Positions 1 through 12,047 of a DNA stretch of 21,409 nucleotides are shown here, in pieces. The translations under genes and the position numbers were made by a program. Numbering within the stretch: the first letter of the stretch is position 1; every line of letters begins with the position of its first letter. Source of the DNA: Echinostoma caproni. Taxonomy: Eukaryota > Platyhelminthes > Trematoda > Plagiorchiida > Echinostomatidae. The DNA is taken from contig UZAN01049834.1 in the NCBI GenBank assembly GCA_900618425.1, positions 1 to 21,409 of the forward strand. Direction: 5' to 3'. The notes beneath the pieces are model-generated. The model was not told where the DNA came from. It made no database searches and saw nothing but the letters and a program-made list of their open reading frames with translations.

Positions 1-1050
1 TAAACTACTCATCTGCTTTTGACTCTACTCCCCGTTCCCTTCTTCTTCATAAACTGGAGACCTTTGATTGTCCTAGACAGTTATTAGCTTGGCTTGCCGA
101 TTACCTCTCCGGGAGAACTCAGTGTACCAGATTAGGTCGGAAGAAATCTAAACCGTTGGTGAGCAGTTCTGGAGTACTCCAAGGTGCAGTTCTCTCCCCA
201 TACTTATCTTCTACGTATATTAGTGACTTTTCTGCTTGCCCCCTACTTCTCTCTTCAAGTATACTGACGACGTCGTCTTGTGTCAGGCCATCTCTGACTC
301 TTCTGGTCTTTCACAATTTTCTGACAACTTGGATAACGTCCAACGGCTTTCCGTCACATCGGGCCTATCTCCTAATCCCTCCAATTGTTTCGAATGTCTC
401 TTTATATTATCACGCTCTTCTCTCCCAAGTGAACCGGTATCGATTGGCTCCGAACCAGTAATCTTCACTGGACCTCTCACATTCAATACGTCGTCAGTAA
501 GCTTCGATGACTTTCTTTTCATATCCGTAAACTTCGTCAGTTTTGTATTCAACAATCAATTATTTCCAACTTTGTGTATCAGTGTGTTTTCCCTGTTTTA
601 CTTTATTGTTCACCTGTTATTTTTCTCAACCTCCTTAAGAAAGATTTTAATTTAATTCAACGTAGATTGACCATCATTAGCCGTGTCTCGTCAATCCCAC
701 TAAAGGAGTTGATAACTAACCTATGAGAAGTCATTTGAATGCATGTGAAAAGATTGCGCATAAGATTTTCATCGACTCCACACATCCGCTACACGCTTAT
801 CTAACTTCCTGTTGTTCCCATCCCTCAACTAGATCACAATATCGTTGTGTTCCCTCTAGAATAAACATTTATCGTATCTCCACAGTACCTTCAGTAACAC
901 GTATTCTTGTTAGCAAGGAACAGGTTTTCACAGTTTAGGATTTAAATCTCTTTTTTCATTGTTATTTTTATTTTCTCCCTTGCTCGAAAATGTATATTTG
1001 TAACTGAAATGTGGGCTTCATGCTTGCAGAAGTTATTACAATACAATACA
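1..1050 (+). mobile_element. Non-LTR retrotransposon (LINE) copy A, 3' part, decayed
   Basis: This is the 3' portion of a LINE that copies itself by target-primed reverse transcription. The window starts inside the reverse transcriptase, so the 5' end is missing. Palm motifs are seen (see the pol entry), followed by a decayed thumb and C-terminal segment and a short 3' end with a TACAA-like tail around 1033-1050. Copy B at about 17050-18090 aligns with it along its whole length in the same orientation. Both copies share the late block around ATGTGGGCTT (1009-1018 here) and then a run close to GCAGAAG before an A/T-rich tail, which fixes the 3' end near 1050. The palm motifs suggest the Jockey/CR1 group, but the clade cannot be settled by eye. 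Frameshifts and stops make it non-functional. Confidence 0.82.
6..938 (+). pseudogene. LINE reverse transcriptase (pol) remnant, frameshifted
   Basis: The protein would copy the element RNA into DNA at the nicked target. The first readable segment (frame of position 6) gives FDSTPRSLLLHKL, then WLADYLSGRTQCTRLG and SSGVLQGAVLSP, the typical palm blocks of non-LTR reverse transcriptases. A frameshift near 240-257 moves reading to the frame of 257, where YTDDVVLCQ carries the catalytic YxDD box and is followed by a GLSPNPSNCFECLF block matching the usual 'NxxKC' helix. From 420 to 720 the thumb is scrambled. The frame of 723 resumes with a C-terminal HPLHAYL and TRSQYRC followed by RISTVPS, as at the end of such polymerases, and stops at 936-938. 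Domain identity is confident; exact clade is not. Confidence 0.8.
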
Positions 1051-2603
1051 TTTGAAAATCCGAATACGATGGTATTTTTGCATGGTAAAATTTTACTGCC
1101 ATCTGACAAAGAGGCAACGTTGAGCATCAGTACGATTTGTTGGCAATTCTCACCGCAGGACGTTAGCAAGGGGATGCACCTTACCAGTAGTTAAGAACTA
1201 TCGAAAAATGATATTCCCGTAACTAATTCGCAGCCTGCGAGCATGCAGACAAAATCTATTCAGAGATCGACGGACACGGGGACTCTTGATGGACAGGTGT
1301 GAGCAATGCTACGAACCGGAACATTTTACTTGGGGTGGGCAGAAGGAGACGGATACACTAAGCTTTTGTTGTGTGCAACTTAAGTACAAACTATTGATAC
1401 ATTGTACTCACCATTTGTGCTCGAAAAGATCAGATGACCAGGATCGATAAGGAGAGTGTATTGTTGGTCTGGAAAGTACATCAAGCCAACCATGCAACTC
1501 TAACACAATATACACATCCGGGATCGGGTTATGTCTATGCGAATCCATTCAGGCTTACTGAGAAACGTAATTAAGATCTCCAGTATCCTACATAGACACT
1601 ATAGTGAGACGATAAAAGGGCTGGTGGGAAATCTGAGCTCCATAAAGAATCATATTTTGTGCTCGAGTTCGATCCGAAACAGATGTTCCGTTTCCACAGA
1701 TGTTTCGTGTTTGTTGGAACTGCTTCAGAAAAGAAACGCTGTTTAAAACAACGTTTTCTTACAAAAACGGTCAACTGGTTCAGTGCGTGGGGGCAATATT
1801 TTGTAAGCAGTTTAGCGAATCCGTAATAAAGTACCAGTCTCCGGGTAGAATATAAAATAACAACAACAATGACGACTCACACCTGAAGCCCGGAGAGCAA
1901 CAAACAATGAATCAGAGAAGAAAAATCAATCAAGAAGCGTGGTGGAGCATGAAAAAAGGTGGCAGAAAATAAGAGTAAACTACCTAGTCATAAAAATCTA
2001 GCTGCAATGCGAAAAACTAGGTGTTTACGCATAACCAGTCATAAATTTATTCATTTCAATTTAGAATGCATTATATCTACCATTTAATTTATGGATGCTG
2101 ATAATCGAAATGAGACTTGTGAGATAACGATTGGAGGAATCCAGTATACTTCTCTGCATCCATTCACTAGTGCATAATACAGACCAAAATCGAAAGAGTT
2201 ATTCCCAATTACCTTTATGGAAGGGAATATGGGGTTGACGGGTGAATTTTTTGACACATGAGATCCATGATGATCAGATCCAAAGGGGTCCTTCTGAGGA
2301 AAAACACTAAGGATTTGGTAATGAATAATAATAATAATAATAATAAATTTGACATCACTGGTAACTGGGATATTATGATAAACAATATAATCAACATCGG
2401 TTCAAAAAAATCCATTACCAGAGAAGATGAATGAACACAGCTGCGGGTATGCAAACTGAGTTGCTTCGTGGCCGGAAATTAGTTTCAGATTATCATCTTA
2501 TCTAGTGGTGATGGCGATGGTGGGCTTTTCTATAACTCCGTCGAATTCAGTAAACAAGAAGCGAATCCCAAGAACTCAATGAACACATTGTTTCCAACCC
2601 CTC
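1051..2603. other. Non-coding stretch, no supported gene
   Basis: All frames are short. A 71-codon frame at 1531-1746 looks like chance. A short AAC run follows an AATAA stretch at 1856-1869, just after a phrase around 1826-1850 that could be the tail of a very old retroelement, but nothing else supports this. A possible 63-base micro-exon at 1234-1296 was considered and rejected. The rest shows A/T-rich, intron-like or intergenic sequence. Confidence 0.5.
2324..2346. repeat. (AAT)n microsatellite
   Basis: Seven uninterrupted AAT units plus two bases are seen. It is an ordinary trinucleotide microsatellite in non-coding DNA and is likely to be length-polymorphic. Confidence 0.95.
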
Positions 2604-3180
2604 CTATGTGCGCTGCGTTGTGAAGACAAAGCTACACGACCGACTCTCCAATGAGTGACTGCCCTTTCGTTGCGGTTTCATCGAAGACTTCTCTCTACCA
2701 TACTGTTTATTATATTTCACACATATCTGAAGCCAGACTTTATAAAAAGAAAAACTTGTTATGGTTTCCATGTAGGCGGAATACTGCCAGGTTGCCCAAA
2801 CCACTGCAGATGAATTTTCCCTACTGCTACCATTCCAGTGGTTTTTCATGTTATCACAAGTCCCAGTACGGACCTCTTTGCAAAAGCTCACGTCTTACCG
2901 TTTCGTGCTTGGCGACACTGTCTTTTTGGTTGTTCACTGAAGTTCTTAAGCACCATGGATCACCAAGGTATAAAGGTATATGGCTTTCGAAGATGGAATA
3001 AGAACCGATTTTTACTCTGCGCTGACCTTGCCGTTGAATGCCGCAAGTTGCTGTCAGTTGTCAGGAACTTCAGTTGAATCCTCTCATCGCCACACAAGAG
3101 TTAGTGGCAAAATAGCTGTTAGGTTGCATCTTAATGCTCCAATGATGCTTCCAAGTACCTCTCACATATTGCTATAACAA
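2604..3180. other. ORF-dense stretch without recognisable product
   Basis: Several frames stay open here at once: plus-strand runs at 2651-3001, 2838-3077 and 2980-3177, and a minus-strand run at 2604-2891. None shows a family motif, and overlapping frames on both strands argue that base composition keeps them open. A further plus frame from about 2775 contains EYCQVAQTT and later YRFVLGDTVFLVVH, which faintly recalls Ig strand edges next to the Ig exon downstream. It ends in a stop and has no convincing donor site. It may be decayed exon or repeat sequence, and no function is proposed. Confidence 0.25.
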
Positions 3181-3363
3181 TTTGGAGAAGATATTATTTC
3201 CTGTCCAGTCCAGTTTTCAACTCCAACAATACAAGTAATGCGTAAACATAACGTTTCTATGCATAAATTGGTATGAAACTAAATGTACCTCTAGTTAATT
3301 TGGGGAACCAGGATCTAATAGGGAAGTTTTGTCGGAAGAAATCGTTTAAAATATTATCACTAG

Positions 3364-3532
3364 GTATGAAGCTGCTTTTGGTGGCAAAATGATCAATACG
3401 GAACAAACAGATGACATCACACTACGAATTGAACATCTAAGTAGGGTGAATGCTTCAGTCACAGGTTATCAATGCTTTACAGCTTCAAATGATCACTTGA
3501 CAGGAGATACACATCGAGTGCGGCTACCTCAG
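3364..3532 (+). CDS. Candidate internal exon: C-terminal half of an immunoglobulin (I-set/C2-like) domain
   Basis: Fifty-six codons plus one leading base are flanked by a splice-acceptor-like TATCACTAG ending at 3363 and a donor CAG|GTATAC at 3530-3538. An in-frame stop lies upstream of the acceptor, so the open segment fits an exon better than a free ORF. The peptide contains LRIEHLSRVNASVTGYQC followed by FTASND and HRVRLP. This is the E-F-G strand pattern of Ig domains: L-x-I, then the loop, then G-Y-x-C with the second disulfide cysteine, then A-S-N, then the G strand. The first half, with the other cysteine and the tryptophan, is not in this exon and must lie upstream. Entry is phase 2 and exit is phase 0. 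Such domains occur in cell-adhesion, receptor and muscle proteins, and the parent gene cannot be named from half a domain. An adjacent exon in matching phase was not found with confidence. Confidence 0.55.
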
Positions 3533-3582
3533 GTATACAAAATTGTTATTTGGTATTTGTGAATCTAAATCACGGGTTTTTT

Positions 3583-3945
3583 TTAAAGAAATGGTTGTTC
3601 TTTGGAGTTCAAGTTGCTGCTACAGCTGCTCGGCCAGTTTGGGATTTGATTAAGAGCTTTGGCTGTTTCTATAGAGAAATGCGAAACGGTGTAGGTGTTT
3701 TGTCTCATTTTTTGCATTTGATCAAACAAATATGATGGCAATTCAAAGACTAAGTCTGGATGACTGAAATCCTTGGTCAAATGCCAGACGAAGTGTTTCA
3801 CTAACACAGACTTCCTTGTCCCACACATTTGTTTGATGTATTCAACAGGTGCTTTTACAAACACAAATGACTGAATTAAGTTCGCATAAAGTTTGGTGTC
3901 TGATATTAAAGACAACCTAAATTCAATATACTTTCGAAAAAACAA
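3583..3945 (-). other. Unassigned 120-codon open frame, protein-like composition
   Basis: This frame runs from a TTG codon at the 3945 end to a stop at its low-coordinate end, with no ATG at its start, so it would have to be an exon or a fragment. An acceptor-like AATATCAG precedes the codons for DTKLYANLIQSF near 3898. The composition looks natural: KAPVEYIKQMCGTRKSVL, then KHFVWHLTKDFSHPDLVFE, mixed charged and aromatic residues, and no low complexity. I do not recognise a family. On the plus strand the same bases hold a shorter open run after TTTTTTTTAAAG (from about 3591, beginning KWLFFGVQVAATAARPVW), in phase with the donor of the Ig exon. Only one strand is likely to be real, and chance remains possible for both. 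Confidence 0.3.
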
Positions 3946-3962
3946 TATAATTGTTTGGTGTT

Positions 3963-6081
3963 AGGATTCAGCCGGTCTAAACATAACATTATTAACAGCA
4001 TAATGGAAGGTGTGTACAGATGTTATATATATAACACTCAAAATAACTCTGGGTCTAAGGAGAAACAAACAGTTCGGTGAATCAATCGTATACATTAAAA
4101 ATAAACAAGAGAAAATACTCGCGTTTTGACATGCTCCAGTGCTGCTGAGTGATATTTCGAAATTCACCGGTCAAAGCCAGATACTCCATTTAATTTTACT
4201 TCTTAATTGAAGGAATGAACCTAATTTCGTGAGGATTTACAGGCTGGCCAGGATAAGCCGGCGGATTGAGCTACGGAAAACGGAATGACGAATCACATGA
4301 AGCCAACAAGACGTCGGACGGTAGCAAAGTAGTGTACCACTACAGGTTCCCAGAAAATTTGTCTAATACGCCAAGCGACAAATTAGAACTTGAGATGAGG
4401 CTACGTATCTGAGGCAGAATCCAGAAAATTTGAGAGGACAGTTGTCGAAACAATCATTAGGATTCCTTATCAAGTGAGTGAAGGTAGATGTTGCATTATA
4501 AATGAATTACTAAATCTTCACTCAAAGGATCACCGGTGTTTGAGATGGGTCTTGTCAAAGTAGTCAATAGGAAATTCTGTGCTTTAAAATTAAATGTGTC
4601 AAGCTTCCAAACTGCAATGGTTGCCGCTTTTCTTCAGGTATAAGAAATGGAACGCATTTGCATGGGCCAATTCACAAAGTCTATTCACCTTTCAGTAACT
4701 TCCTCGGCTTTGTGCTGAGTCATTTGACAGTATTTTGCCCACGAGTAAATCATGGACAGACTTCTTGTTATAAAGATATCATTACTTGATTTCTTTGGTG
4801 CACGGTATCAACTCAGATACATGCGATATATATACTCTTAGTCATTGTGCTAGGTTTGTATCTAAGAAGGAGGTCTTTAATGGTTAACACAGAATAAAAA
4901 AATGGCATGGTCTGAATACGTGCAGTATTCCATGTAGTAAATCTGCTGATCGATTGAGAAAGTATTATGGAAACGATGACCACACGGGACAGATAGGCGA
5001 TCAATACCGATTCAAGGACAACGAAAGTAACTGATTTACAGACAATGAGAAACACATCACGTTTAGATTCTTGATCAGGTCATATATTAAATGAATAAAA
5101 TTTGGAAGGAAAGATTCAATATCAGAATTACGGCGGTTGAAATATTCGAAAGTTTTCAAACGCACTCGAACAAATCGCAGAGATTCGTGGACTGAATGAC
5201 AAAATGAATAAGTTGCAAAACCGGTTGACCTGTTTGAGTTCAAAAACATTTGTATTGCGTAAATGGATTATTTACAGCTGACACGCACGAAACTGCAACG
5301 TTTAGATTTGATCACTTTCAAATGGAACCAAAGACCAAATCGGGTTTCGTCACGATAGAAATCATCCGACAGTTGTTTTTCGTGCCCTCAGTTACCGATC
5401 GTAAATCATTCTTACCATATCCATTCACCTTAAATCTGTGGTTCACTCTGTACTTTTACTATTGATGAAGAGATCGATTAGTTTATTGATTTTCTACCTA
5501 TACTATTGTATTGATCTTTATTAATAACCTTTTTTGCTTGCAGTGTCCCGATAAACCCAGCTGATGTATGGATCAATCGAGGGGGAAAATACAAGCCATA
5601 ACAGTTTACGATTTTCGGCCATTTTGACAGTTCGATCATATGGAAAAGGGACTGGGTGTTTTTAGGAAGGAGAAGAAGACTTGTTCAGTTTCATGCTGTG
5701 GCACGTTACCGGACGATCGCTTTAAAGTCTCGTCTAAATGCTACAAGATTCCATTGTAAATTAGAAAGGATACCCCGTGACAAGCCCATCTTAATAGAAA
5801 CGGAAATAATTTGAACTTATTAGGGTGTCAATAGTACCAAAAGGTGCTTTAAAAATTATCATTAGAGTTATCATCAAAAGAATCCAGTATCACACGATTC
5901 CTCAAACTGTGGTCTCATAAACCATCCTGATCAAATTGTAGATGATGATGCCTAGACTATCGCCAGATTGGAAGGTGACAATTGCCAGGATAGCGATTAT
6001 GACAGTTGGGTACATTCAGGTAGGAGTGTACACAAACTTGAGGATAAAAAATAACAAGTAATGCCAAACTTATGAGCTCAG
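3963..6081. other. Non-coding stretch, no supported gene
   Basis: Frames are short on both strands. There is a perfect 16-base palindrome with an AT-repeat centre at 4021-4036. A somewhat G/C-richer block at 4230-4350 could be an old repeat, but no family was recognised. TTGCTTGCAG ending at 5543 is a textbook-looking splice acceptor, yet every frame after it stops within about 20 codons, so no exon is called. Confidence 0.5.
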
Positions 6082-6593
6082 ATGGAGAAGATAACCACAG
6101 TTTCTAAGACAAGCATTGAAATTTACCTATCCAATAGATATAGAAACTTGTATCGACCCCAGCTAGGGATTACACGAAAGCTAACATTTTCTGAATTATA
6201 CACTGAATACAAAACTACTTCAAAACAGGCAAAAACGTTTCATTTGACGTGTAAAAACCAGAATTTCCAGATTGATCTGGCAAAGATGCGTGGTTGTATG
6301 AACAAATGGGTAATAGCAAATAAAAGTAAATGCAATTTATTATCAGGCCCAAAATATCTACTCAATCCAAGATTAAAACAACGAACAGACATCGCTTTGG
6401 GAGGTCGGAAGTGATATGAAAACATTCCAGTTGGTTGTGATGCCCAAGAATTTATAAAAACACATGCGGCAATCAGAGCAATAATTCCACGTTTTTGTAA
6501 CTTGTATATGACCGACATTGAGACTGTTTTGTTGTTCCATTGCCAACTAACTGTGGATTGAAGTTTATTACGGTGATGACAGTTTGTATTCAT
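6082..6593. other. Two overlapping opposite-strand open frames, unassigned
   Basis: A plus frame of 110 codons (6082-6414) and a minus frame of 117 codons (6240-6593) overlap. The plus product is lysine-rich (for example LYTEYKTTSKQAKTF) and follows a CTCAG that could serve as an acceptor. The minus product is serine- and cysteine-bearing. Neither shows a recognised motif, signal peptide or domain. Frames of this length are not rare by chance over 21 kb at this base composition, and at most one can be real. Confidence 0.2.
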
Positions 6594-8265
6594 AGCATGG
6601 GCAAATCATTTTGTTCAATTAATTGATCAAAATTTCATCGAACGATACTCAACCACTCAGTGTCACCCTGAGAATATCGCGAGAAATTTTAGTGGAGCAT
6701 AAAATTCTGTGGAACAGAAAGAAATTGAAATAAATTCATCAAATGAGGAACCATCCCTGTTTATCACACTCACTGAACAGTAAATTCTTCACTGTATCTG
6801 TTCAGAATAATCATAAAAGAGAGCTTGAACTAAGCACCATTTTGGTGGGAAAATTGTGACTGCTTCAGCGAGGCCTACTGGTTATTGAAGGTGGTCCAGA
6901 AATAACCGATACATTTGTTATTGAATTGTTATAGAATGTGTTCAAATCTTTATTTTAACACCATTTTATTGAACTCTAAAAGAAGCAAATTAGTAAACTG
7001 CGAACACCAGATAGGGATAAAGCTACCTGTCCTGATAATTTTAGATTTTCCGGTGTTGGAATAGTTTAAAACAAGCTCCTTTAGAAAACTGATGAATGAA
7101 ACATTACAAAGCAAACTTAATACTATTAATACTATTACTCTTGATTGACCCAGTTTAAAAATCAAGAATGCAATCAAAGTATACTCAGTTGATGTGAATT
7201 AGAAGTTCCATTCAAATATGCATTTTGAGATCAATCAATACAATTTCATTGAAACCCAGTGTTCGAATTCTTAATCGCTGAATGAAATGAAACACTGAAA
7301 ATACCAAGCTCGACTGACTCTATACGAGTCGCATTGCGTGAGAAAACGGAAATAGTTGTGCTGGTCCTGCACCATACTTTGTCTACGAGTCAAGTGATAT
7401 AGAGTTTATCACGAGGAGACTCAATCTGGAAGTCCAGATGAAAGTTTTATTTAGCCTCTTCTTAGATGCACCACTATCAGACCTCTACAAACATTTTTCA
7501 AACAAAAGTGAGATGTTCCTAACACGTGTCTGAGCGGTTGAAGGTAATTTATATTAGGATGAAAGTTTTGAAGGAAGAGGCCGCTGGTCCTAAGATTTGT
7601 TGGTATGCTTGATCACCGTCCACGTGGCACTCCCACCAAATGTAACTTTTTGAGTGAGAGCTAACAACCTTTATCATTCATTTCTGTAACGAGTATCTCA
7701 AGAATCCAATGGGATATAAGTAATTTTACCGTTCATTTTATTAAAATATTTTACTTGATATTTTTCCCGAACCAATCAATATTGTTTCCGTGTTTCTGGA
7801 GCAAAATATTACACAGCATGCGGTTGAACAGATTCAATTTGTATTTCATACTATCCCAGTTTGGCAGTTTTCACAAGAACTGGTCTCAGTGTATGACCGG
7901 TTGCAGTAATCACTGTTCGATTTTGAAAAGCAAACAAGAAATCGAAATCGCGTGGGAAATCAGCTTGATGAACAATTCAGGTATTTCGGTAAATTTCACT
8001 GGTTGAAAAGAATATAGCCACGTTTTAGGGTAAAACGGAGACGGAACGTCATGCAGTGTCATGCGGTTGAGCAGGTACGTGTGAATGCGTTCCAAGTGGA
8101 TCAAAGTGAAAACCACGCAGATTTAAAACGAGAGTGTACTGGTGGCTTCAGATGAGCAAGCATACATTTGTTCACCAAGAACTATTCATCTGGGATGATG
8201 TAGTCGACCAAACTTCAATATTTTACTCGTGGAATTCTTGAAGAAAACGAATCAACCTTTTTAGC
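6594..8265. other. Non-coding stretch, no supported gene
   Basis: A/T-rich sequence with frequent stops in all frames. The open runs at 6950-7177 (minus), 7755-8006 (plus) and 7910-8116 (minus) are short, hydrophobic or mutually overlapping, and show no motifs. A small dyad, GACTC-TATAC-GAGTC, is at 7316-7330. No repeat family was recognised. Confidence 0.5.
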
Positions 8266-8312
8266 AACGAAGCACATCGTCCCTTTCTATCGGGACGATG
8301 TAACTTTTCGTT
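8266..8312. repeat. Strong inverted repeat (hairpin)
   Basis: A perfect 10-base stem, ACATCGTCCC at 8274-8283 with GGGACGATGT at 8292-8301, encloses an 8-base loop. An outer 6-base stem, AACGAA at 8266-8271 with TTCGTT at 8307-8312, is separated by a small asymmetric internal loop. Transcribed from either strand it would fold into a hairpin of 16 pairs. It is short for a microRNA precursor and no T-run terminator is seen right after it. Role unknown. Confidence 0.75.
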
Positions 8313-11300
8313 TAAGATAAATTAGGACATGACTAAATCACGCATTTGAATTAAACAGAAATTAAACATGAGTTAAACATGCTATGTCTAAATAAATAAA
8401 CGATTCAGATATCTTTTGAAATTTTAGCGTTTTATCCGACTAAACTTTCTGTTTTACTTATCTCATGAGGGTGTTGCTTGGTTCGTGCCGACTTGAACTG
8501 TCGTCGATTTCGATAGACCAAGTAGAATAAAATTTGATCGGTGAAACTGAGGGCACGAATTCGGATTGTCCTCAGAAGTAGGCCAGTGACAGTGTAATGG
8601 CAGCCACGCACTTACACAAGTGCGGTCTCCACAAATTGCAGGGTGTGCTATGCATGTCATCCGATAGGCTTCCTCAGTGTGTGTGCTGTTTGGCTAGGGA
8701 GGTGTTGGTTAAATAAAGGCCATAGGTGGTCGGGTCAAAAACTGGCATAATAGTGTGGATATCTTGACCAAGGAACTTGATCATTTAGGCTGCGTTATGT
8801 TTCTTGTATGTGGACTTCGGGACTGGTCTAACCAATGGTTTTGAAAGGCTGAGTGGGGTGGCTACAATGAGTGAATAGGAGTGCTGATGAATTTAATTAT
8901 TACCTACGCACATTACATTCTAAATTTTTATGTTCTTGTGCCTTTCGTTAAAGTTTACTCCTTTAACCATTGATCGCTCAAACGGATAGCTGGAAGACAA
9001 CAATCAAATCATTGCAAGGTGAATGATTGTGCTTACTAATCTAGTAGAACTAATTTTACGCTCTGTGAGCGAAAAATATATTGGCTCAGATAACTGCGAA
9101 ATTTTCTTTGCAAAGAGACATATCAGTTGCCAGAAACTAAATGATCGTACCAGACCAAATTTCCGCTCACAATCGAAATTATCAGGAAGGTATTCTTCTA
9201 GCTTTATTATTGATAAATGCTGCAATTGATTTGTAGGAAATTCAGGTGGACTCTTTGTAAACCCCAGAGGTTCTTTTTCTAAATCTTGCGCGGTAGGTAC
9301 TCAGAGTACGATTGTAGTGCCTCAGCAGATTCACTCCCTGACTTTTACCACTGATAATGAACAGTTGGATGATCGGAAAAAATATTTGAAGTTTTGCTTG
9401 GATAGTTCATGTGACTCACTTGAAACCAGTCTTATTTATATTCACTGAAACCAATTGTGATTTGCATGAGGCCAAGGATTGTGGCACTACACTCTACAGT
9501 CGGAAATATCAATTGATATGAGTGATTTAATTAAGCAGTGGCGTCCGTTTTGGGGACTGATTTTATAAAGTTTTCGAATACGCTTCGCGCTCATTAACAC
9601 TTTGTTTTCATTTATTTATGAACCCTGTATGTCATGTTCTTCAATATAGAATAACCGAAGTAACAGTATCAATGTTTTGATATGTCGATATGTTCAGCAG
9701 AAAAAACTAACATTTCTAAAGCGGCATATATATAAAATAAAGTAAAGTAATAATTTAACCAGTAGTTGTAGATCAACGAAAACTTTTTTGTGTAAATATA
9801 TGTATCATCCGGCAATAGGAACAATTTCTTCGTTCGTTAAATTCTTTTCATATTCTCAATACATTTCCGGGTAATTTCAGCCCAAGTGGAAATTGTTATT
9901 TGTTCACATTTTTATTTCGCATTTTACCGTGTACTCATGGTTTTGTCTATCTGAGACGTTCAAATTCCGTGTAACCGTCTGAGCCGTCACGCAACCACGG
10001 TAGATTACTAAGAGAAATCCTATGTATTCATTCACATGCATCGATACCCGACAAAACGGTGCCAAAACTGCTCTTTACAACGAGGAAAAATTTTATTATC
10101 CTCTAGGGCGTCGTTTTTCTCATTAACGCATTCTTAACTTTTTGCATTTGTCAATTACAATTCGACAGTCAATCGCCTATGAAGAAGAACTTTTGTTGCC
10201 AAGAGCTAATTATATTATGTTTCTGTTACGAAACACAATCAAAGACAAATCATGAGCTCATAAAAACGGGACTTTTATGAGAGTCAATTTAGCTGTGGGC
10301 TTCTCTAAAGAGTGTGTCGGAACTAAAGAAGCATACAGTGGAACTGTATTTGCATTTCTCTTACTTCAAAATTTCATCGCCATCGAGACAAGTCAGTGCT
10401 TGCTTTCAGGTTTTTGTTTCGCAAGGGAGATTCTTAAGTTACTGACCGCTAAACTTTGACATTCACCTGTCACAAACAGCCCTCCCATGTTTCATTGACG
10501 CATAGGATTGAACAAGAAGAACTCACCAAGTAAGCAAACTTTTCGACTCTTTTCGCCATGTCTAATTCAATCTACAGCTGTTATTCCGTCAAACTGTGGA
10601 ATGTATGTAGAAAAGTACTGTGCAATTTAAATGATCATCTGTGTGGTGTGATCGATCGGAGTGAATAATCGTTTCATTCACGTGACATGGCCGCTGCTCC
10701 AATGCAGTGCATGAGACTGAAAGATTTTCAGAAAGTGGAAACAAAGAACAAATGACACTGGACATAAATTGTCTGATGTCACATCACTGACCTCTCTCTC
10801 TCAAATGAATATCAGGACGAGATTATTTAAAATATGAATCAGTAATTTTAGATGGCAAAGAAAGCATTGAGCTACTATGGACTACAATCTGAGTGAATAC
10901 TGATTGAGCCTATGATACCCCGCTTTTACTCCGCTTGCAGAGAGCAAATCACCTGGTGTTGTTATGCATTTACTCTTAAGGTTGACCAATTTAAGTGAAA
11001 GCATAATTCAGAACCTTTCCTCTGTAACAGTGGGAGAGAAAAGAGAAACATATGTTCGTTTTATCAGATCCACAAACATGCCAGGTTTTATCGTTATTCT
11101 CTGAAGTTAATCTCTTCTGCTTATTCGCTCACCACCGCAACCACAATGAGTCCAGTGTCAAATTTCATCTTGAACAAAATTACGGTATCATTCTTCAATA
11201 ACTGGATGCTGCTAAATCAAGCGGCAAGCTCTCAAACGCTTTGCAGTGTATGACCATTTCTGTCTTTCCTGTTAGTTCTAATTAAAAAATCATCGATGGT

Positions 11301-12047
11301 TTTCACCAGAGATGATCGGTCGGTTCTCATCGATGAATTCGATCATCATTCTTTTTCCGTGTTTGCGCGCACTCGCTTTTTTGGACTTTATACGATACCA
11401 ATCAGTCATATCCCATGGATTGTCAATCGCATTTTATGGTTAAATCGATTTTGTTTGACAAAACCAAAGTATGATATAACAGAAACACAAAAACATCATA
11501 TGCATGCACATGGATTAGGAAAACACACAATATCGAATGGATCAGTGAGGTTCCGGCTTGGAACGTGCTGACACTACGGATAAGTTACACACACAGCATG
11601 TTAGACACAACAAAATTGCGAACATTCAAATAGATCTTTTAAAAAACCAAATAAGGACACATTGGGGAAAATCAGCGGCAATTCACATATCATCTTTAGC
11701 GGTACTGCTACTAAATAATTCTCAGCTGCCAGTCTCATTGAACGCGATTAAATTTATCTACTTCTGAACTCAGTCAGTATTTCTTTTTCATCTTTTTAAT
11801 TCAAAACACAATTACGGAGAGGAAAAGTATAGCGACCACAAGAAATCTCATCACCAAATCATGGCATCGTTCACAGTCGAAAACAAATTCATCGATTGTC
11901 TACGAGAGGGTTCGATGAGTGCATGCACCTGTATGATGTCGGCAGCCTCGATCGTCGAGACAATTTGCTGTAGGCGGAAGGTTTAACAAACCAGATTCCG
12001 GACATCACAGTTTATTCTCTCTAGTCACATCTGGTCTATTGGATTTT
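8313..12047. other. Long non-coding stretch, no supported gene
   Basis: No frame carries a recognisable domain. A compositionally distinct block at about 8460-8860 is G/T-rich and unlike its flanks, and may be an old interspersed repeat. Its minus-strand reading near 8463-8660 shows nothing known. The open runs at 10277-10459, 11296-11571 and 11558-11767 look random. A (CT)n run is at 10791-10802. CACCAA|GTAAGC around 10525-10534 resembles a donor, but the exon-like segment before it (TFTCHKQPSH and following) is too short and unsupported. Confidence 0.5.

Noticed and set aside
283..555. 90-codon minus-strand frame inside LINE copy A
   Set aside because: It is the antisense of the reverse-transcriptase coding sequence.
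1234..1296. 63-base phase-0 micro-exon candidate ending in GACAG|GTGTGAGC
   Set aside because: The acceptor side lacks a pyrimidine tract, the 21-residue peptide has no known motif, and its phase does not meet the phase-2 entry of the Ig exon.
4021..4036. 16-base AT palindrome as a regulatory site
   Set aside because: A palindrome of alternating TA units is common in A/T-rich DNA and needs no special explanation.
4568..4790. Plus-strand open run of roughly 70 codons spanning a TTTTCTTCAG acceptor-like word
   Set aside because: No start codon, no donor in a sensible place and no recognisable motif.
5544..5600. Exon after the strong acceptor-like TTTTTTGCTTGCAG
   Set aside because: All three frames stop within about 20 codons and no domain is visible; it is more likely a cryptic splice-like word.
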